Shown here: positions 1 to 9,578 of the stretch, piece by piece
Numbering within the stretch: the first letter of the stretch is position 1
How the letters are laid out: every line of letters starts with the position of its first letter
Source: Flavobacterium poyangense
GTDB lineage: Bacteria > Bacteroidota > Bacteroidia > Flavobacteriales > Flavobacteriaceae
Assembly (NCBI RefSeq): GCF_011751075.1
Contig: NZ_JAALLN010000001.1
Coordinates: 124,001-188,000, forward strand
Length of the DNA: 64,000 nt
Direction of reading: 5' to 3'
The notes under the pieces: model-generated
The model's input: only the letters and a program-made list of their open reading frames with translations
Told to the model about the DNA's origin: nothing
Database searches by the model: none
Made by a program: the position numbers and the translations under genes

Positions 1-2
1 AA

Positions 3-566
3 TCCACAACCGTGATTTTTGGTGGCGTTAAATACCCTACTGTTATTCCTGCTACTGAAAAATTACTTCGATGGAAATATGGCAGACAAAGAGAAACTAA
101 ATCTCTAAATCAAAGACTTAACAATAATTACGATTTTGTTTTTACCTGGAATTTATTTTTAAAAAAAGAAATTCTTTTGCAATTCCCATTTCCCGAATTC
201 ATACATGATTATGGATATGAGGATTTGATTTTTATAGAGAATTTGCGTTTAAATTCAGTACCGGTGACCCATATTGAAAATTTCTTAGTTCATCACAACA
301 ATGAAGACAGTATTGTTTTTATTGAAAAAACGAATAGAGCCATTAAAAACTTACATCACTTAATTCAAATTAACAAAATTGATCCAAAAAGCACCAGATT
401 AACTAAGGCATATCTTTTTCTAAAAAAACTACATCTTATTGGAATTACAAAAGCAATTTTCCAAACTACAAAAAAACAAATCCTTACGAATTTAACATCC
501 GAAAATCCGAACCTGTATCTATTAGATTTGTATAAATTAGGCTATTATTGTGATTTAAAAAAATAA
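3..566 (+). CDS. Family 2 glycosyltransferase, C-terminal part (5' end outside window)
   Basis: The reading frame is open to the left window edge, so only about 187 C-terminal residues are visible and the true start lies upstream; the GTG at position 12 is internal. The motif GYEDLIF near visible residue 75 matches the acceptor-side ED motif of GT-A family 2 glycosyltransferases, preceded by a WNLFLKKE segment also usual there. The N-terminal nucleotide-sugar site (DxD) is outside the window, so donor specificity cannot be judged. It ends 6 bp before the next glycosyltransferase on the same strand and is probably cotranscribed with it for assembly of a surface polysaccharide at the cytoplasmic face of the inner membrane. 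Confidence 0.8.
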   Translation, partial: STTVIFGGVKYPTVIPATEKLLRWKYGRQRETKSLNQRLNNNYDFVFTWNLFLKKEILLQFPFPEFIHDYGYEDLIFIENLRLNSVPVTHIENFLVHHNNEDSIVFIEKTNRAIKNLHHLIQINKIDPKSTRLTKAYLFLKKLHLIGITKAIFQTTKKQILTNLTSENPNLYLLDLYKLGYYCDLKK

Positions 567-572
567 TCGATT

Positions 573-1508
573 ATGACATTTTTTTCTGTTGTTATCCCGT
601 TGTACAATAAAGCTGATCATATTAAAAATGCAATCCGGAGTATTCTTGATCAAACTTTTACCGATTATGAAATCATTATTATAAATGACGAATCTACCGA
701 TAAAGGTGAAACTCTGGCACTTGAATTTAATGATAAAAGAATTCAGATTTACAATCAGAAAAAACAAGGAGTTTCGGTTGCCCGAAATCTTGGCATAGCC
801 AAATCGAACGGAAAACTTATTGCTTTTCTGGATGCAGATGATTATTGGTTTCCGAATCATTTACAGGAATTATCAGACTTGCATCATGATTTCCCAGATT
901 GCGGTATATATTGTTCACGTCATAAAATTAGAATCTCTAAAAATCATTTTCAGATTCCTCATTATAATGGTTTAGATAAATCGTTCAGAGGAATTGTAGC
1001 CGATTATTTTTTCTCCAACAGTCCTTTTAGAATTACATGGACTTCCAGTCTGGCGATTCCAAAAGAAATATTAGAACAAAATGACGTATTTACGCCAGGC
1101 ATAACAAATGGTCAGGATTTAGAATTATGGACTAAAATTGGTATAAAATATCCTGTTGTTTTAGCAAATAAAATAACGGCTGTTTACCAGTATAATATTC
1201 CAAACAGTATTACCAAAAACCATATAAATGCAATGAAATTAATGGATTTTGAGCAATTCAAACTTTCTGAAAAAGAAAATAAATCCCTTAAAAACTTTCT
1301 CGATTTGTACCGAATTGAATATGGTCTGCGCTATTATATCTTTGGAAACAAAGCAAAAATGAACTTTTACCTAAAAGATGTAGACAAACAAAATATTAGC
1401 TTAAAAATTCGCTTTTTATTAGGCACACCTTCTATTTTTTTACGCACTTTTTTTAAACTAAAAAATGCCTTAAAAAGATTTGGGATTGATTTTTCTATCT
1501 ACAATTAG
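573..1508 (+). CDS. Family 2 glycosyltransferase
   Basis: A 311-residue GT-A enzyme. It opens with the family's typical strand SVVIPLYNK, has NDEST at about 38-42 and the metal/nucleotide motif DADD at 87-90. The middle FTPGITNGQDLELWTKI segment carries the acceptor-side DLELW motif. By family, it transfers a sugar from a nucleotide-activated donor to a growing glycan; the donor is unknown. The start ATG is 6 bp after the preceding glycosyltransferase stop. Its 3' end overlaps the convergent fdtA-like gene by 14 bp, so the two transcripts must overlap. Confidence 0.9.
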   Translation: MTFFSVVIPLYNKADHIKNAIRSILDQTFTDYEIIIINDESTDKGETLALEFNDKRIQIYNQKKQGVSVARNLGIAKSNGKLIAFLDADDYWFPNHLQELSDLHHDFPDCGIYCSRHKIRISKNHFQIPHYNGLDKSFRGIVADYFFSNSPFRITWTSSLAIPKEILEQNDVFTPGITNGQDLELWTKIGIKYPVVLANKITAVYQYNIPNSITKNHINAMKLMDFEQFKLSEKENKSLKNFLDLYRIEYGLRYYIFGNKAKMNFYLKDVDKQNISLKIRFLLGTPSIFLRTFFKLKNALKRFGIDFSIYN

Positions 1509-1893
1509 AATATTTCAGAAATTCATCAAAATCTCTGATATAATCTTCTTCACTAAAAACCTCTGAGGCAACTACCAGACAAACAGAACCTGAAGAAAAA
1601 TTCTGAAGCTCCCGCCAAATCCCCGGATTAATTAACAATCCTTCGTAAGGTTTATTTAATGTAACAATTTGTTCCTTTTTTCCATCTTTTAAAACTACAT
1701 CAAAACTACCACTTAAAGCTACCAAAAACTGCTGCAAATTTTTATGCGCATGACCGCCACGTTCTGCGCCACTAGGTACATCATAAAGATAATAAACTCT
1801 TTTAATGGCAAAAGGAACTGTATCATTTTCAATAACAGAGAGATTTCCTCTTCGCTCTTCTATTTTAGGAATAGCTATAACTTCTATATTCAT
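1495..1893 (-). CDS. fdtA: FdtA/QdtA-type sugar 3,4-ketoisomerase (cupin)
   Basis: A 132-residue single-domain cupin. ERRGNLSV at 13-20 and RGGHAHK at 45-51 match the FdtA/QdtA/WxcM family, where the paired histidines are catalytic. The family converts dTDP-4-keto-6-deoxy-D-glucose to the 3-keto isomer; FdtA gives the galacto form and QdtA the gluco form, which sequence reading alone cannot separate. The partner aminotransferase (FdtB type) lies at 7493-8593 on the same strand, separated by other glycan genes. It starts 4 bp after the stop of the upstream GT4 gene, so it is translated as the second gene of that transcript. The symbol names the family rather than proven stereochemistry. Confidence 0.8.
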   Translation of the reverse strand: MNIEVIAIPKIEERRGNLSVIENDTVPFAIKRVYYLYDVPSGAERGGHAHKNLQQFLVALSGSFDVVLKDGKKEQIVTLNKPYEGLLINPGIWRELQNFSSGSVCLVVASEVFSEEDYIRDFDEFLKYSNCR

Positions 1894-1897
1894 TTCA

Positions 1898-3001
1898 CTA
1901 ATTTATAGTATTTCCCATTAAATCCTGCCATTGTTTTCCTATTTTTTCCATTGAAAAACGTTCTATACTTTTTAGAGAATTATTTTTACATTGCATATAC
2001 AAAACCTCATCTTCTACTAATAAATTCATCGCATCAACAAGTGCTTTGAAATTTTGATTTTCAACCAAAAGACCGTTTTCTTTGTCTGTTATGATTTCAT
2101 TAGGCCCTGAAATACAGTCAAAGGAAATAACAGGTGTTTCGCAGGCTAGTGACTCAACTAAGGTCATTCCAAATCCCTCATATTTACTACATAAAACCAG
2201 GAATAATGCCTTTTGAAAATATTTATAAGGATTATTTTTAAACCCTAAAATATGAATTTTATCTGCCACTCCACTTTTAATTGCTATCTCTTTATAAACA
2301 TCCATAAGATCTCCATCTCCTATTAACACCAGTGAAATCCCTTTTTGAGGGAGAACAGATTCTGCATAAGCTACTATTAATTTATCAAATTGTTTCACAT
2401 TACCGGAGTCAAATCTTCCGGCAGCTATTATGTAAGGTGATTTCATTTCGATTTGATTATCGGCTAAAGTTTTTATTTCATCCAAATCAATCGGGTTATA
2501 AATCAAATGGCTATTCTGCAGTTGGAATTTTTCATCTACCAACATTTTAATTCCCTTTGAAACACAAACAACACTATGTTTTCCTTTGCAAATTTGCCTC
2601 GTTAAAAATCTGGAATTGGGCAAGTAAGTTTGCAAATGCGAATTATGAACGGTATAAATTGTATTCGTGGTATAAATAAATTTAGACAAAATATACTCCT
2701 GTACTGGTTTCACACGATATCTGAAATCAATAACAAAATCAAATTGATTCTTTTTTAAGTATTTATAAAAAAACAAAAGAAGTTTTAGCTTACCTAAAAC
2801 TTTATTTTCCTTTGTCTTCATGCTTCCAATATTTACCAAAGTTCCGGAATAAGGGTAGCCAATATCATCAACAAAAACAATATTATGAACCTCAATACCT
2901 ATCGAATCAAAATAAACGGATAAAGTTGACATTACTTTCTCCAATCCTCCACTATTCAATCGATAACCTACTAAAGCAATTTTATATTTTTTGGTTTGCA
3001 T
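1898..3001 (-). CDS. Family 4 (GT-B) glycosyltransferase
   Basis: A 367-residue retaining GT-B enzyme. The N-terminal domain begins KIALVGYRLNSGGLEKV, with the glycine-rich donor loop seen in GT4 proteins. The C-terminal domain contains AAGRFDSGNVKQFDKLI at about 193-209 and the EX7E motif E275...E283 in the YEGFGMTLVES segment, which holds the nucleotide sugar. It probably acts at the cytoplasmic membrane in polysaccharide assembly. It is the first gene of a two-gene minus-strand unit with fdtA (4 bp apart). Upstream lies a repeat-filled gap with inverted ends, and no TAnnTTTG box was obvious. Confidence 0.9.
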   Translation of the reverse strand: MQTKKYKIALVGYRLNSGGLEKVMSTLSVYFDSIGIEVHNIVFVDDIGYPYSGTLVNIGSMKTKENKVLGKLKLLLFFYKYLKKNQFDFVIDFRYRVKPVQEYILSKFIYTTNTIYTVHNSHLQTYLPNSRFLTRQICKGKHSVVCVSKGIKMLVDEKFQLQNSHLIYNPIDLDEIKTLADNQIEMKSPYIIAAGRFDSGNVKQFDKLIVAYAESVLPQKGISLVLIGDGDLMDVYKEIAIKSGVADKIHILGFKNNPYKYFQKALFLVLCSKYEGFGMTLVESLACETPVISFDCISGPNEIITDKENGLLVENQNFKALVDAMNLLVEDEVLYMQCKNNSLKSIERFSMEKIGKQWQDLMGNTIN

Positions 3002-3044
3002 ATTATTCCTGAATGCCTAAATTTACAACGAAAGTACGATAATT

Positions 3045-3351
3045 AATTTAAGTTGCTAGGTATGAGATGTGAGTTGTGAGATGTAAGTCTGAAATTAGAT
3101 GTATTTGTTTTACGGCTCTATTTTACGTGATAAACATAGAAAGTAATAGAGTTTATAGGAATTGTCGAAGTCCAGTAATTAACAGCAACTTCATTTTCAG
3201 TTTTTAAGTCAGATATTAAAGAAATTAGTATTGTTTTTTGCTTTCGCAAACATTCTATTCATTAAATTTTGGTTGTTCTAAAAAACGATTAATTTCTCAG
3301 ACTCCCCTTTCACATTTTACATTTTACATTTTACAACTAGCAACTTAAATT
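3045..3351. repeat. MITE-like element with 15-bp perfect inverted ends
   Basis: AATTTAAGTTGCTAG at 3045-3059 is matched exactly by its reverse complement at 3337-3351. Just inside the ends lie TGAGATGTGAGTTGTGAGATG on the left and a CATTTTA-repeat ending in ACAA on the right, which are imperfect inverted copies of each other. The 307-bp segment has no credible reading frame and fills most of the 416-bp gap between the divergent GT4 and GT-B genes. Related ends occur near 35.34-35.63, 49.67-49.92 and 55.45 kb. A nonautonomous mobile element is an inference; no target-site duplication was established. Confidence 0.6.
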
Positions 3352-3417
3352 CATTATTCGCATTGCTTTTTTTACAGATTCAATGCTCATGAAAAATTTA
3401 TAACTCATTATTAAAAC

Positions 3418-4551
3418 ATGAAAATTTTACTTGTTGGCGAATATAGTCGTTTGCACAATTCTCTGAAAGAAGGATTAGTGAAACATGGCCATACAGTAAA
3501 AATCGTTTCGAACAGCAATGGCTTTAGAAATTTTCCCGTTGATTATTCTATTGATTATACTTTCTGTAAATTAAGGTTCGTTCATTATATCAGACAACTT
3601 GTTCATAAAATAACCAAATTTGACATCGTAAATTTAGAACAAGGCTTAAGATTCTATTTTTTACTAAACCAATTTAAAGGTTATGATGTCGTTCAATTTA
3701 TTAATGAGCGCCCTATAATTACAACCAAAAAATTCGAACTCTTCCTGGTAAAAAAAATTTTCAATACCAATAAAAAAGTTTTTGTATTGTCTTGTGGAGT
3801 AGATTATCTGACCTTACAGTATGATTTATCCAATAAAGATAAAAAATCTTTAATTCAGCCTTATTTACAAGACTCAGGGCTTCATAAATATTACAAATAC
3901 ATTGAGGAATATTTCACTCCCAACTACAAAAAAATACATGATTTTGTTTTAAAAAATTGTAATGGTATCATCGTTACAGATTTAGATTACATAGAAGCAA
4001 ACCAACCCCATCCTAAATTCAGAAAATTAATTCCCTATCCTATAAATCATGATATACTCCCTTTTGAAGAACCGATTGTTCACAATAAGGTAATTATCTT
4101 TTTGGGAGTTAACCAATACTCCTATTATCAAAAGGGGATCAATTATTTTGAAGCTGCTCTGGCAAAAATAGCACTTAAGTATCCGGACAGGGTTGAAATC
4201 ATCAGATCTCAAAATGTTCCTTATGCAGTATACATAAACTCTTACAATAAATCTCACATTTTACTTGATCAGGCCTTTACTTATGATCAGGGATACAATG
4301 CCCTGGAAGCCATGGCTAAAAGTAAAGTAGTTTTCACGGGAGCCGAAACGGAGTTCACAGCTTACTACAAGATCACTGAAAGAGTCTGCATCAATGCAAT
4401 TCCTGATGTTGATTATCTGGTCAATGAATTGTCTTTTTTAATTGAAAACCCACAAGAAATCATAGCAATCGGAAAACGAGCAAGGGCATTTATCGAGGAA
4501 GAACACGATTATGTAAAAATTGCTCAGCAGTATTTGGATGTTTGGAAGTAG
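3418..4551 (+). CDS. GT-B fold glycosyltransferase-like protein
   Basis: A 377-residue protein with a Rossmann-like start (MKILLVGEYSRLHNSL) and a C-terminal QGYNALEAMAKSKVVFTG segment that corresponds to the donor-site helix of GT4/GT1 enzymes, although a canonical EX7E is not obvious. It is the only plus-strand gene between minus-strand units, standing alone with repeat DNA upstream. From context it acts in the same surface glycan as its neighbours; its substrate cannot be stated. It could also be a divergent GT-B member with altered donor binding. Confidence 0.8.
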   Translation: MKILLVGEYSRLHNSLKEGLVKHGHTVKIVSNSNGFRNFPVDYSIDYTFCKLRFVHYIRQLVHKITKFDIVNLEQGLRFYFLLNQFKGYDVVQFINERPIITTKKFELFLVKKIFNTNKKVFVLSCGVDYLTLQYDLSNKDKKSLIQPYLQDSGLHKYYKYIEEYFTPNYKKIHDFVLKNCNGIIVTDLDYIEANQPHPKFRKLIPYPINHDILPFEEPIVHNKVIIFLGVNQYSYYQKGINYFEAALAKIALKYPDRVEIIRSQNVPYAVYINSYNKSHILLDQAFTYDQGYNALEAMAKSKVVFTGAETEFTAYYKITERVCINAIPDVDYLVNELSFLIENPQEIIAIGKRARAFIEEEHDYVKIAQQYLDVWK

Positions 4552-4605
4552 AAACAAAAACAACAGACTATCAAACACTTATAACTCTTTTTAAAAATGC
4601 ATAAG

Positions 4606-6048
4606 TTAAAAATGTGACTTCAAAAACAACTCCCAAACCTCTTTTAATTCATCTAACTTCAATAACCAGCAGATAAACAAATAAGTAGCAACACCAATTA
4701 TAACACCTAAGAGCAATTGAATTACCAAATTAGCAACAAAACAAGACATTACAAATACTAAAATTGCCATTCCTATTGTTGCAAAACAAAAAGGCAATAC
4801 ATCTTTTAATTGTTTAATCGCGCCAAAACCATAAAATTTCCCCGGTAAATAAGCATTTATAACAAAAAATATTGCCGAGGTAATAACATGTCCAATTACC
4901 ATGATTTTTAGTCCCAAAGGAATTGTAATTAGCATTACCACTAAAGTTATTGGTAATTTTGACAAATCAACTTTTAGAAATAAGTCAGAACGTCCAATTG
5001 CATTTAATAAACTTAAATTTATGGCGCTTAATGGAAGAAAAATGCGCGATAATGCCATCAACTGTAAGAACGGAATAAGTGTACTCCATTTTTCTGTAAG
5101 CAGTAAGATCACAATTGGTTTTGCAAGCAGCGCAATAAGTACCATAAGTGGAAGAATCAAAAAAGCTGACATACGAATCATTCTTCTGTAGATGGAGACT
5201 AATTTATCTTTATCATGCTGCACTGTTGCAAGAACCGGGAATACAACTTGTTGCAAAACACTTACGACTGTACCGGCAGACAGATCCGCAAAACTCTTTG
5301 CCTTGGTGTAATATCCTAATGAAGCTGTTGGATAGAATTTCCCTATACAAATATTATAAATGTTGTTTAGAATTTGAGCATACAAAGAAGTTATTAGCAG
5401 TTTAGAGCCAAACCCAAATAAAGATTTAAAAGATTTTTTTGAAAAAGCGATGGAAGGACTCCATTTACTTAAAAACCATAATGATGCGGAAGAAGCGAAA
5501 GATCCGGTAAGAATTTGAATAACCAAGGACCATACTCCATAACCATTTAGAACGGCAATTATTGCGCATGCCCCACCGACAATCATTCCAATTACATTAC
5601 TTCTAGCTATAGATTTGAAATCAATTGCAATCGTTAGTTTGGTTCGTTGAACAATTGAGAAAGCATTTATTAACAAACTCAAACCCAATATCCGTGTTAA
5701 ATCAGTTAGTTGTGGTTGATTAAAAAACCCCGAAATAAAAGGGGCAGAGAAAAACAAAACCAAATAGAAAAAAAAGCTTGCAATTAAGTTAAACACAAAT
5801 AGAGTAGAAAAATCAACCTCTTCTCTCTCCTGACGTTGAATTAGCCCTACATTTAAACCACTTTCAATAAAAATTTGCGATATCGTTATAAAAATGGTCA
5901 TCATTCCGATTAGACCAAAATCCTGAGGTAATAAAATTCGAGCAAGTACTATACCTATAACGAACTGACCTATCTGCACTGCAAATTTATCAACAGCCGA
6001 CCAGATCATTCCTTTTGTTGCGATCGCCTTAAGAGAGGTATTTTGCAT
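4606..6048 (-). CDS. Oligosaccharide flippase, Wzx/WzxC-like
   Basis: A 480-residue polytopic membrane protein with roughly 12-14 hydrophobic segments along its whole length and the N-terminal signature KGMIWSAVDKFAVQIGQFVIGIVLARILLPQDFGLIGM, quoted here only by its pattern WSAVDKF...LARxLxPxDFG, of the MOP-superfamily polysaccharide exporters. The family moves undecaprenyl-diphosphate-linked oligosaccharides across the inner membrane. It lies 111 bp downstream of the CDP-glycerol-transferase-like gene on the same strand. No polymerase (Wzy) or ligase is recognisable inside the window, so the rest of the locus presumably lies to the left. Confidence 0.9.
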   Translation of the reverse strand: MQNTSLKAIATKGMIWSAVDKFAVQIGQFVIGIVLARILLPQDFGLIGMMTIFITISQIFIESGLNVGLIQRQEREEVDFSTLFVFNLIASFFFYLVLFFSAPFISGFFNQPQLTDLTRILGLSLLINAFSIVQRTKLTIAIDFKSIARSNVIGMIVGGACAIIAVLNGYGVWSLVIQILTGSFASSASLWFLSKWSPSIAFSKKSFKSLFGFGSKLLITSLYAQILNNIYNICIGKFYPTASLGYYTKAKSFADLSAGTVVSVLQQVVFPVLATVQHDKDKLVSIYRRMIRMSAFLILPLMVLIALLAKPIVILLLTEKWSTLIPFLQLMALSRIFLPLSAINLSLLNAIGRSDLFLKVDLSKLPITLVVMLITIPLGLKIMVIGHVITSAIFFVINAYLPGKFYGFGAIKQLKDVLPFCFATIGMAILVFVMSCFVANLVIQLLLGVIIGVATYLFICWLLKLDELKEVWELFLKSHF

Positions 6049-6159
6049 TTACAAAAATTAAAAATTCATTCCAATTTACTTCTTCAATCAATGTACAACT
6101 ATCATTTTCTTTCGTACAAAACTGCAAATCAAACGCTAAAATTAAAAAAACTCCATGCA

Positions 6160-7476
6160 TTATCGAAAGATTTCCCCTTCTAAATATTCTAATATGTTTT
6201 CTGACGCGGTCAGATTTTTTTGAGGAATTAGATTCTCCTGCACAAAATTAGTACGTTCTTCTTTCATCCAATCGTTTTCATTAAGTACTACATTTTCAAT
6301 AAAATCAATTACCTGCATTTTGTTTCTGGATTGATAATGTACTGCTATTGATTTTTCTCCAAAAAGACTCCAATACTGCATAACTGATTCCTCTCTAACC
6401 ATAAAAAGAGACGGTTTTCCGGTAATCAGGTATTCCGACATAAAAGAACCACAATCGTGAATTAAAGCATCTGATGTTAAAAAAAGATCGATATACCCCC
6501 CATTTTTACACTGACCATTCTCCAAATTTTGCCATTTATTATAATAGTCATCTGTTTTGTCCTTACCCCAATTTGGGTCTTCTTCCAACTTGACTCTTAA
6601 CAAATGATGTGGTTTGAAGGCAATTTGCAACCTATCCTTATAAATAACAGCCAACTCCAGAAAAAAATCATAATATTCTAAAAAATTGGCCACTTTATTA
6701 AACTCCTTCATCGCATGATGCGGTGCCCATATTACTTTTTTAAGACTGGAATTTTTATTTTTCCACACACCATAGTTCGGTCTCTTATTAACTAATATCG
6801 GATCGAATCCGGGATAACCCGTTACAATACTATTTCTTCCTTTGTTTGTTTGTTTTTGAATTGCTGTTTCTTTATGAAAAGGAGTTTCCGAAAAAATTCT
6901 CCAAACCAAATTATGAAATTTTAAATTATTAGTAAACTCAAAATCAACTGTCATAATAGCATACGGAACATAACAAGTTAATGTTCTAGAAAACTGTTTG
7001 ATATAATACCGATAATCCTGCAAACCCTCATAGGGGTTCGTATAAAAAATCAGATCCGGCGAAAAACTCTTTTTGACATCTAAATACTTTCCGGTTTCCT
7101 TATCATAGGTTTTAACAACATTATATCCTCTTTTTTTAAATGAATTATAGGTCTTCTCCATTTCAAAAAGCATATTATCTCTGCCAAAATTTACAATGGG
7201 ACAAACAAATAATGCAGGTTCAAATCTGGGGTGTTTCAACATCAAATCATAAAGAACATCGTATTTCCAAACCGATTCATGAGTCAAAAAGAAGGCGACT
7301 TTTACTTTTTCTTTTCTCCGAACAATTTGAAGCGCTTTTTGATGTTTTTTTGGTGCCTGTTTGATTTGATACCAATCAGAGACAGCCCTTAAATTAGTAA
7401 AGTTATAAACCCTGATTAGCGAAATCCAAATTGTTTCAGGTACGAATTTCTTAATAAATAATTTTAATCCTGCCAT
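6160..7476 (-). CDS. CDP-glycerol glycerophosphotransferase-like protein
   Basis: A 438-residue protein. The N-terminal part (KVKVAFFLTHESVWKYD at about 57-73) and the C-terminal segment SDALIHDCGSFMSEYLITGKP at about 350-370 follow the pattern of the CDP-glycerol glycerophosphotransferase family (TagB/TagF type), in which an acidic residue near a serine/cysteine pair and a GKP motif shape the donor site. In Gram-negative polysaccharide loci such proteins may add glycerol-phosphate or a related polyol phosphate. It sits 16 bp downstream of fdtB in the same minus-strand unit. The actual donor is unknown. Confidence 0.75.
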   Translation of the reverse strand: MAGLKLFIKKFVPETIWISLIRVYNFTNLRAVSDWYQIKQAPKKHQKALQIVRRKEKVKVAFFLTHESVWKYDVLYDLMLKHPRFEPALFVCPIVNFGRDNMLFEMEKTYNSFKKRGYNVVKTYDKETGKYLDVKKSFSPDLIFYTNPYEGLQDYRYYIKQFSRTLTCYVPYAIMTVDFEFTNNLKFHNLVWRIFSETPFHKETAIQKQTNKGRNSIVTGYPGFDPILVNKRPNYGVWKNKNSSLKKVIWAPHHAMKEFNKVANFLEYYDFFLELAVIYKDRLQIAFKPHHLLRVKLEEDPNWGKDKTDDYYNKWQNLENGQCKNGGYIDLFLTSDALIHDCGSFMSEYLITGKPSLFMVREESVMQYWSLFGEKSIAVHYQSRNKMQVIDFIENVVLNENDWMKEERTNFVQENLIPQKNLTASENILEYLEGEIFR

Positions 7477-7492
7477 TTTTATCCAATCAAAA

Positions 7493-8593
7493 TTAATATT
7501 TATTTAAAACTTCAATGATAAAACTGACTTCTGCTTCGGTTAAAACAGGACTCATGGGTAAACTTAAAACTTCTTTATGAATTTTTTCCGTAACCGGAAA
7601 TGATAAACTATTCCAATCGGGAAATGCCTTTTGTTGGTGGGGAGGAATTGGATAATGAATAACCGTCTGAATAGCATTCCGAGACAAATAGTTTTGTAAA
7701 TCTTCTCTGTTGGAAGTTCGGATCACAAATAAATGAAACACATGATTATCCGAAAAATCCCAATGCGGAAGTATTATTTTGCCGTTTTTAATTTCGGTCA
7801 AATATCGTTTCGCTACTAAGCGTCGTTTATCATTATCGTTGTTTAAATCAGGTAACTTCGAATTTAAAAAGGCAGCCTGCAATTCGTCTAATCTTGAATT
7901 TACACCTATAAATTCGTTGTGATATTTTTTATCGGAACCATAATTTCGAAGCGAAAAAAGCACTTTTGCCAACGCTGCGTCATTGGTTGTAATGGCGCCT
8001 CCATCTCCTAAGCAACCTAAGTTTTTTCCGGGATAAAAACTATAAGCAGCCGTAGCTTGTTGATTTTTAAGGTCCGATTTCAGCTTTTTTTCTGCCCCAT
8101 GAGCTTGTGCGGCATCTTCTATAACCAGCAGATTATTTTTATCGGCTATTGCATTAATTGAGTCCATTTCTGCCAATTGTCCATACAAATGAACTACCAG
8201 AACGGCTTTTGTATTTGTCGTAATTTTCGCCTGAATTAAATCATGATTCAAATTGTATGTTTCTAAGCGGGGTTCAACTAAAACCGGAACTAAACCAGCT
8301 TCCATGATCGCCAGAATACTGGCAATATAGGTATTGGCAGGAACGATCACTTCGTCTCCTTTTTGCAGTTTTCCTAATTGAATATAGGCCTTAAAAATTA
8401 ATGTTAAGGCATCGAGGCCATTGCCCACTCCAATACAGTATTCAGCTTTACAATATTGAGCAAAAGCTTTTTCAAACGTTTCGGTTTCTTTCCCCAAAAT
8501 ATACCAGCCGTTTTGCAAAACCAATTTCAGTTTTTCCTGAAAAGCAGTTTCGTACGGTTCGTTTATTTTTTTAAGATCTAAAAAAGAAATCAT
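7493..8593 (-). CDS. fdtB: DegT/DnrJ/EryC1/StrS sugar aminotransferase, FdtB type
   Basis: A 366-residue PLP-dependent aminotransferase. Visible features are the N-terminal [20 protein letters not shown] at 55-63, the cofactor-contacting EDAAQAHGA at 159-167 and the Schiff-base lysine in [15 protein letters not shown]190. FdtB/QdtB enzymes convert the dTDP-3-keto-6-deoxyhexose made by FdtA/QdtA into the 3-amino sugar with glutamate as amino donor. It overlaps the upstream GNAT-like gene by 4 bp, indicating translational coupling. Specificity between the Fuc3N and Qui3N products is not readable here. Confidence 0.85.
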   Translation of the reverse strand: MISFLDLKKINEPYETAFQEKLKLVLQNGWYILGKETETFEKAFAQYCKAEYCIGVGNGLDALTLIFKAYIQLGKLQKGDEVIVPANTYIASILAIMEAGLVPVLVEPRLETYNLNHDLIQAKITTNTKAVLVVHLYGQLAEMDSINAIADKNNLLVIEDAAQAHGAEKKLKSDLKNQQATAAYSFYPGKNLGCLGDGGAITTNDAALAKVLFSLRNYGSDKKYHNEFIGVNSRLDELQAAFLNSKLPDLNNDNDKRRLVAKRYLTEIKNGKIILPHWDFSDNHVFHLFVIRTSNREDLQNYLSRNAIQTVIHYPIPPHQQKAFPDWNSLSFPVTEKIHKEVLSLPMSPVLTEAEVSFIIEVLNKY

Positions 8594-9567
8594 ATCAAAA
8601 CGTTGTTTAATAAACTATAACGAGACGTTTCTACCTCATAAAAATCATGAATTATAGTCCCTGCGCCAAAACTTTCTTTCCAATATGACAATCCTTCATT
8701 TAGTTTTTTGCCCTGATTTTCGTTTGAAATTCCGAAATCAAAAAAGCGCTTTCTGGCAAATTTTTCCTGGATAAGGTGCTGAAACAGAAAATCCAAACTT
8801 CCTAAGTTATCCTCCTGTTCCAACTTCGAAATATATTGACAGTGTGCTACTGTTTCTGTTTCAAAAATCGTTGTTCCGCCTACAATTTTATCTTTACAAT
8901 ACACATTGAACTGACGAATATTATTAGGAAACAGTTGTTTTAACCGACTAATTTCCTCCAAAGAATGAACTGGTATGGCCTTGTGCCTCTTATCCAGATT
9001 GGGAATCAGGATTTCATTCCAAAAAGATTCCAAATTATCTTCTTCTTTTATAGTTAACTGGTTTGAAATTGCTTTTTGAAAACCTCTTTTTCTAATTTTA
9101 GAAATGCTGTTTTTCTGCGACAAATCAATAACAGCAAGAGCATCCCTACGAATCAGTTTTGCTTCAGCGAGAAACAAACAATATAAAATTTCTTCAGCAG
9201 GTTTTAAGTGATAAAGAGACGGAAGTGTTTTAAAAATCAAATTTTGAATTCCATTTTCATTCAAAAAAAGCAAAACGGACTGAAAAACTCCTATCACCGT
9301 ACTCAATTTCGTTTGCTCTCTATAAACCAAACCTCCGTAAGTAAGTCCCTGATGTGAATGTACAGAATTTGCTTCCTTATTTGCAGGTAAAACCGCAATT
9401 AAATTTTCATTTTTGAAAACAAGAAGCGAAAAATCGGTAAAACGATCTTTATGGTATTCGGTAAAATCACGATGAAATAAAAAGGTTGCATTTTTGGCTT
9501 TTGCAATGAAATCATTCCAAATTGCAGCATCGTTCTGATCGTATTTTTTTACCGTATATCCAGTCAT
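8590..9567 (-). CDS. FemAB/GNAT-like N-acyltransferase
   Basis: A 325-residue protein with the double-GNAT architecture of FemAB-like proteins: an N-terminal half with [19 protein letters not shown] and a C-terminal half with [15 protein letters not shown] (about 225-240) followed by a [22 protein letters not shown] segment whose pattern FDFG is typical. It precedes fdtB with a 4-bp overlap. Because no FdtC/QdtC-type transferase is present nearby, an N-acyl transfer to the FdtB product is a natural guess, but the substrate could equally be another glycan or peptide. I rate the fold well and the substrate poorly. Confidence 0.75.
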   Translation of the reverse strand: MTGYTVKKYDQNDAAIWNDFIAKAKNATFLFHRDFTEYHKDRFTDFSLLVFKNENLIAVLPANKEANSVHSHQGLTYGGLVYREQTKLSTVIGVFQSVLLFLNENGIQNLIFKTLPSLYHLKPAEEILYCLFLAEAKLIRRDALAVIDLSQKNSISKIRKRGFQKAISNQLTIKEEDNLESFWNEILIPNLDKRHKAIPVHSLEEISRLKQLFPNNIRQFNVYCKDKIVGGTTIFETETVAHCQYISKLEQEDNLGSLDFLFQHLIQEKFARKRFFDFGISNENQGKKLNEGLSYWKESFGAGTIIHDFYEVETSRYSLLNNVLI

Positions 9568-9578
9568 CCCGATCTAAT

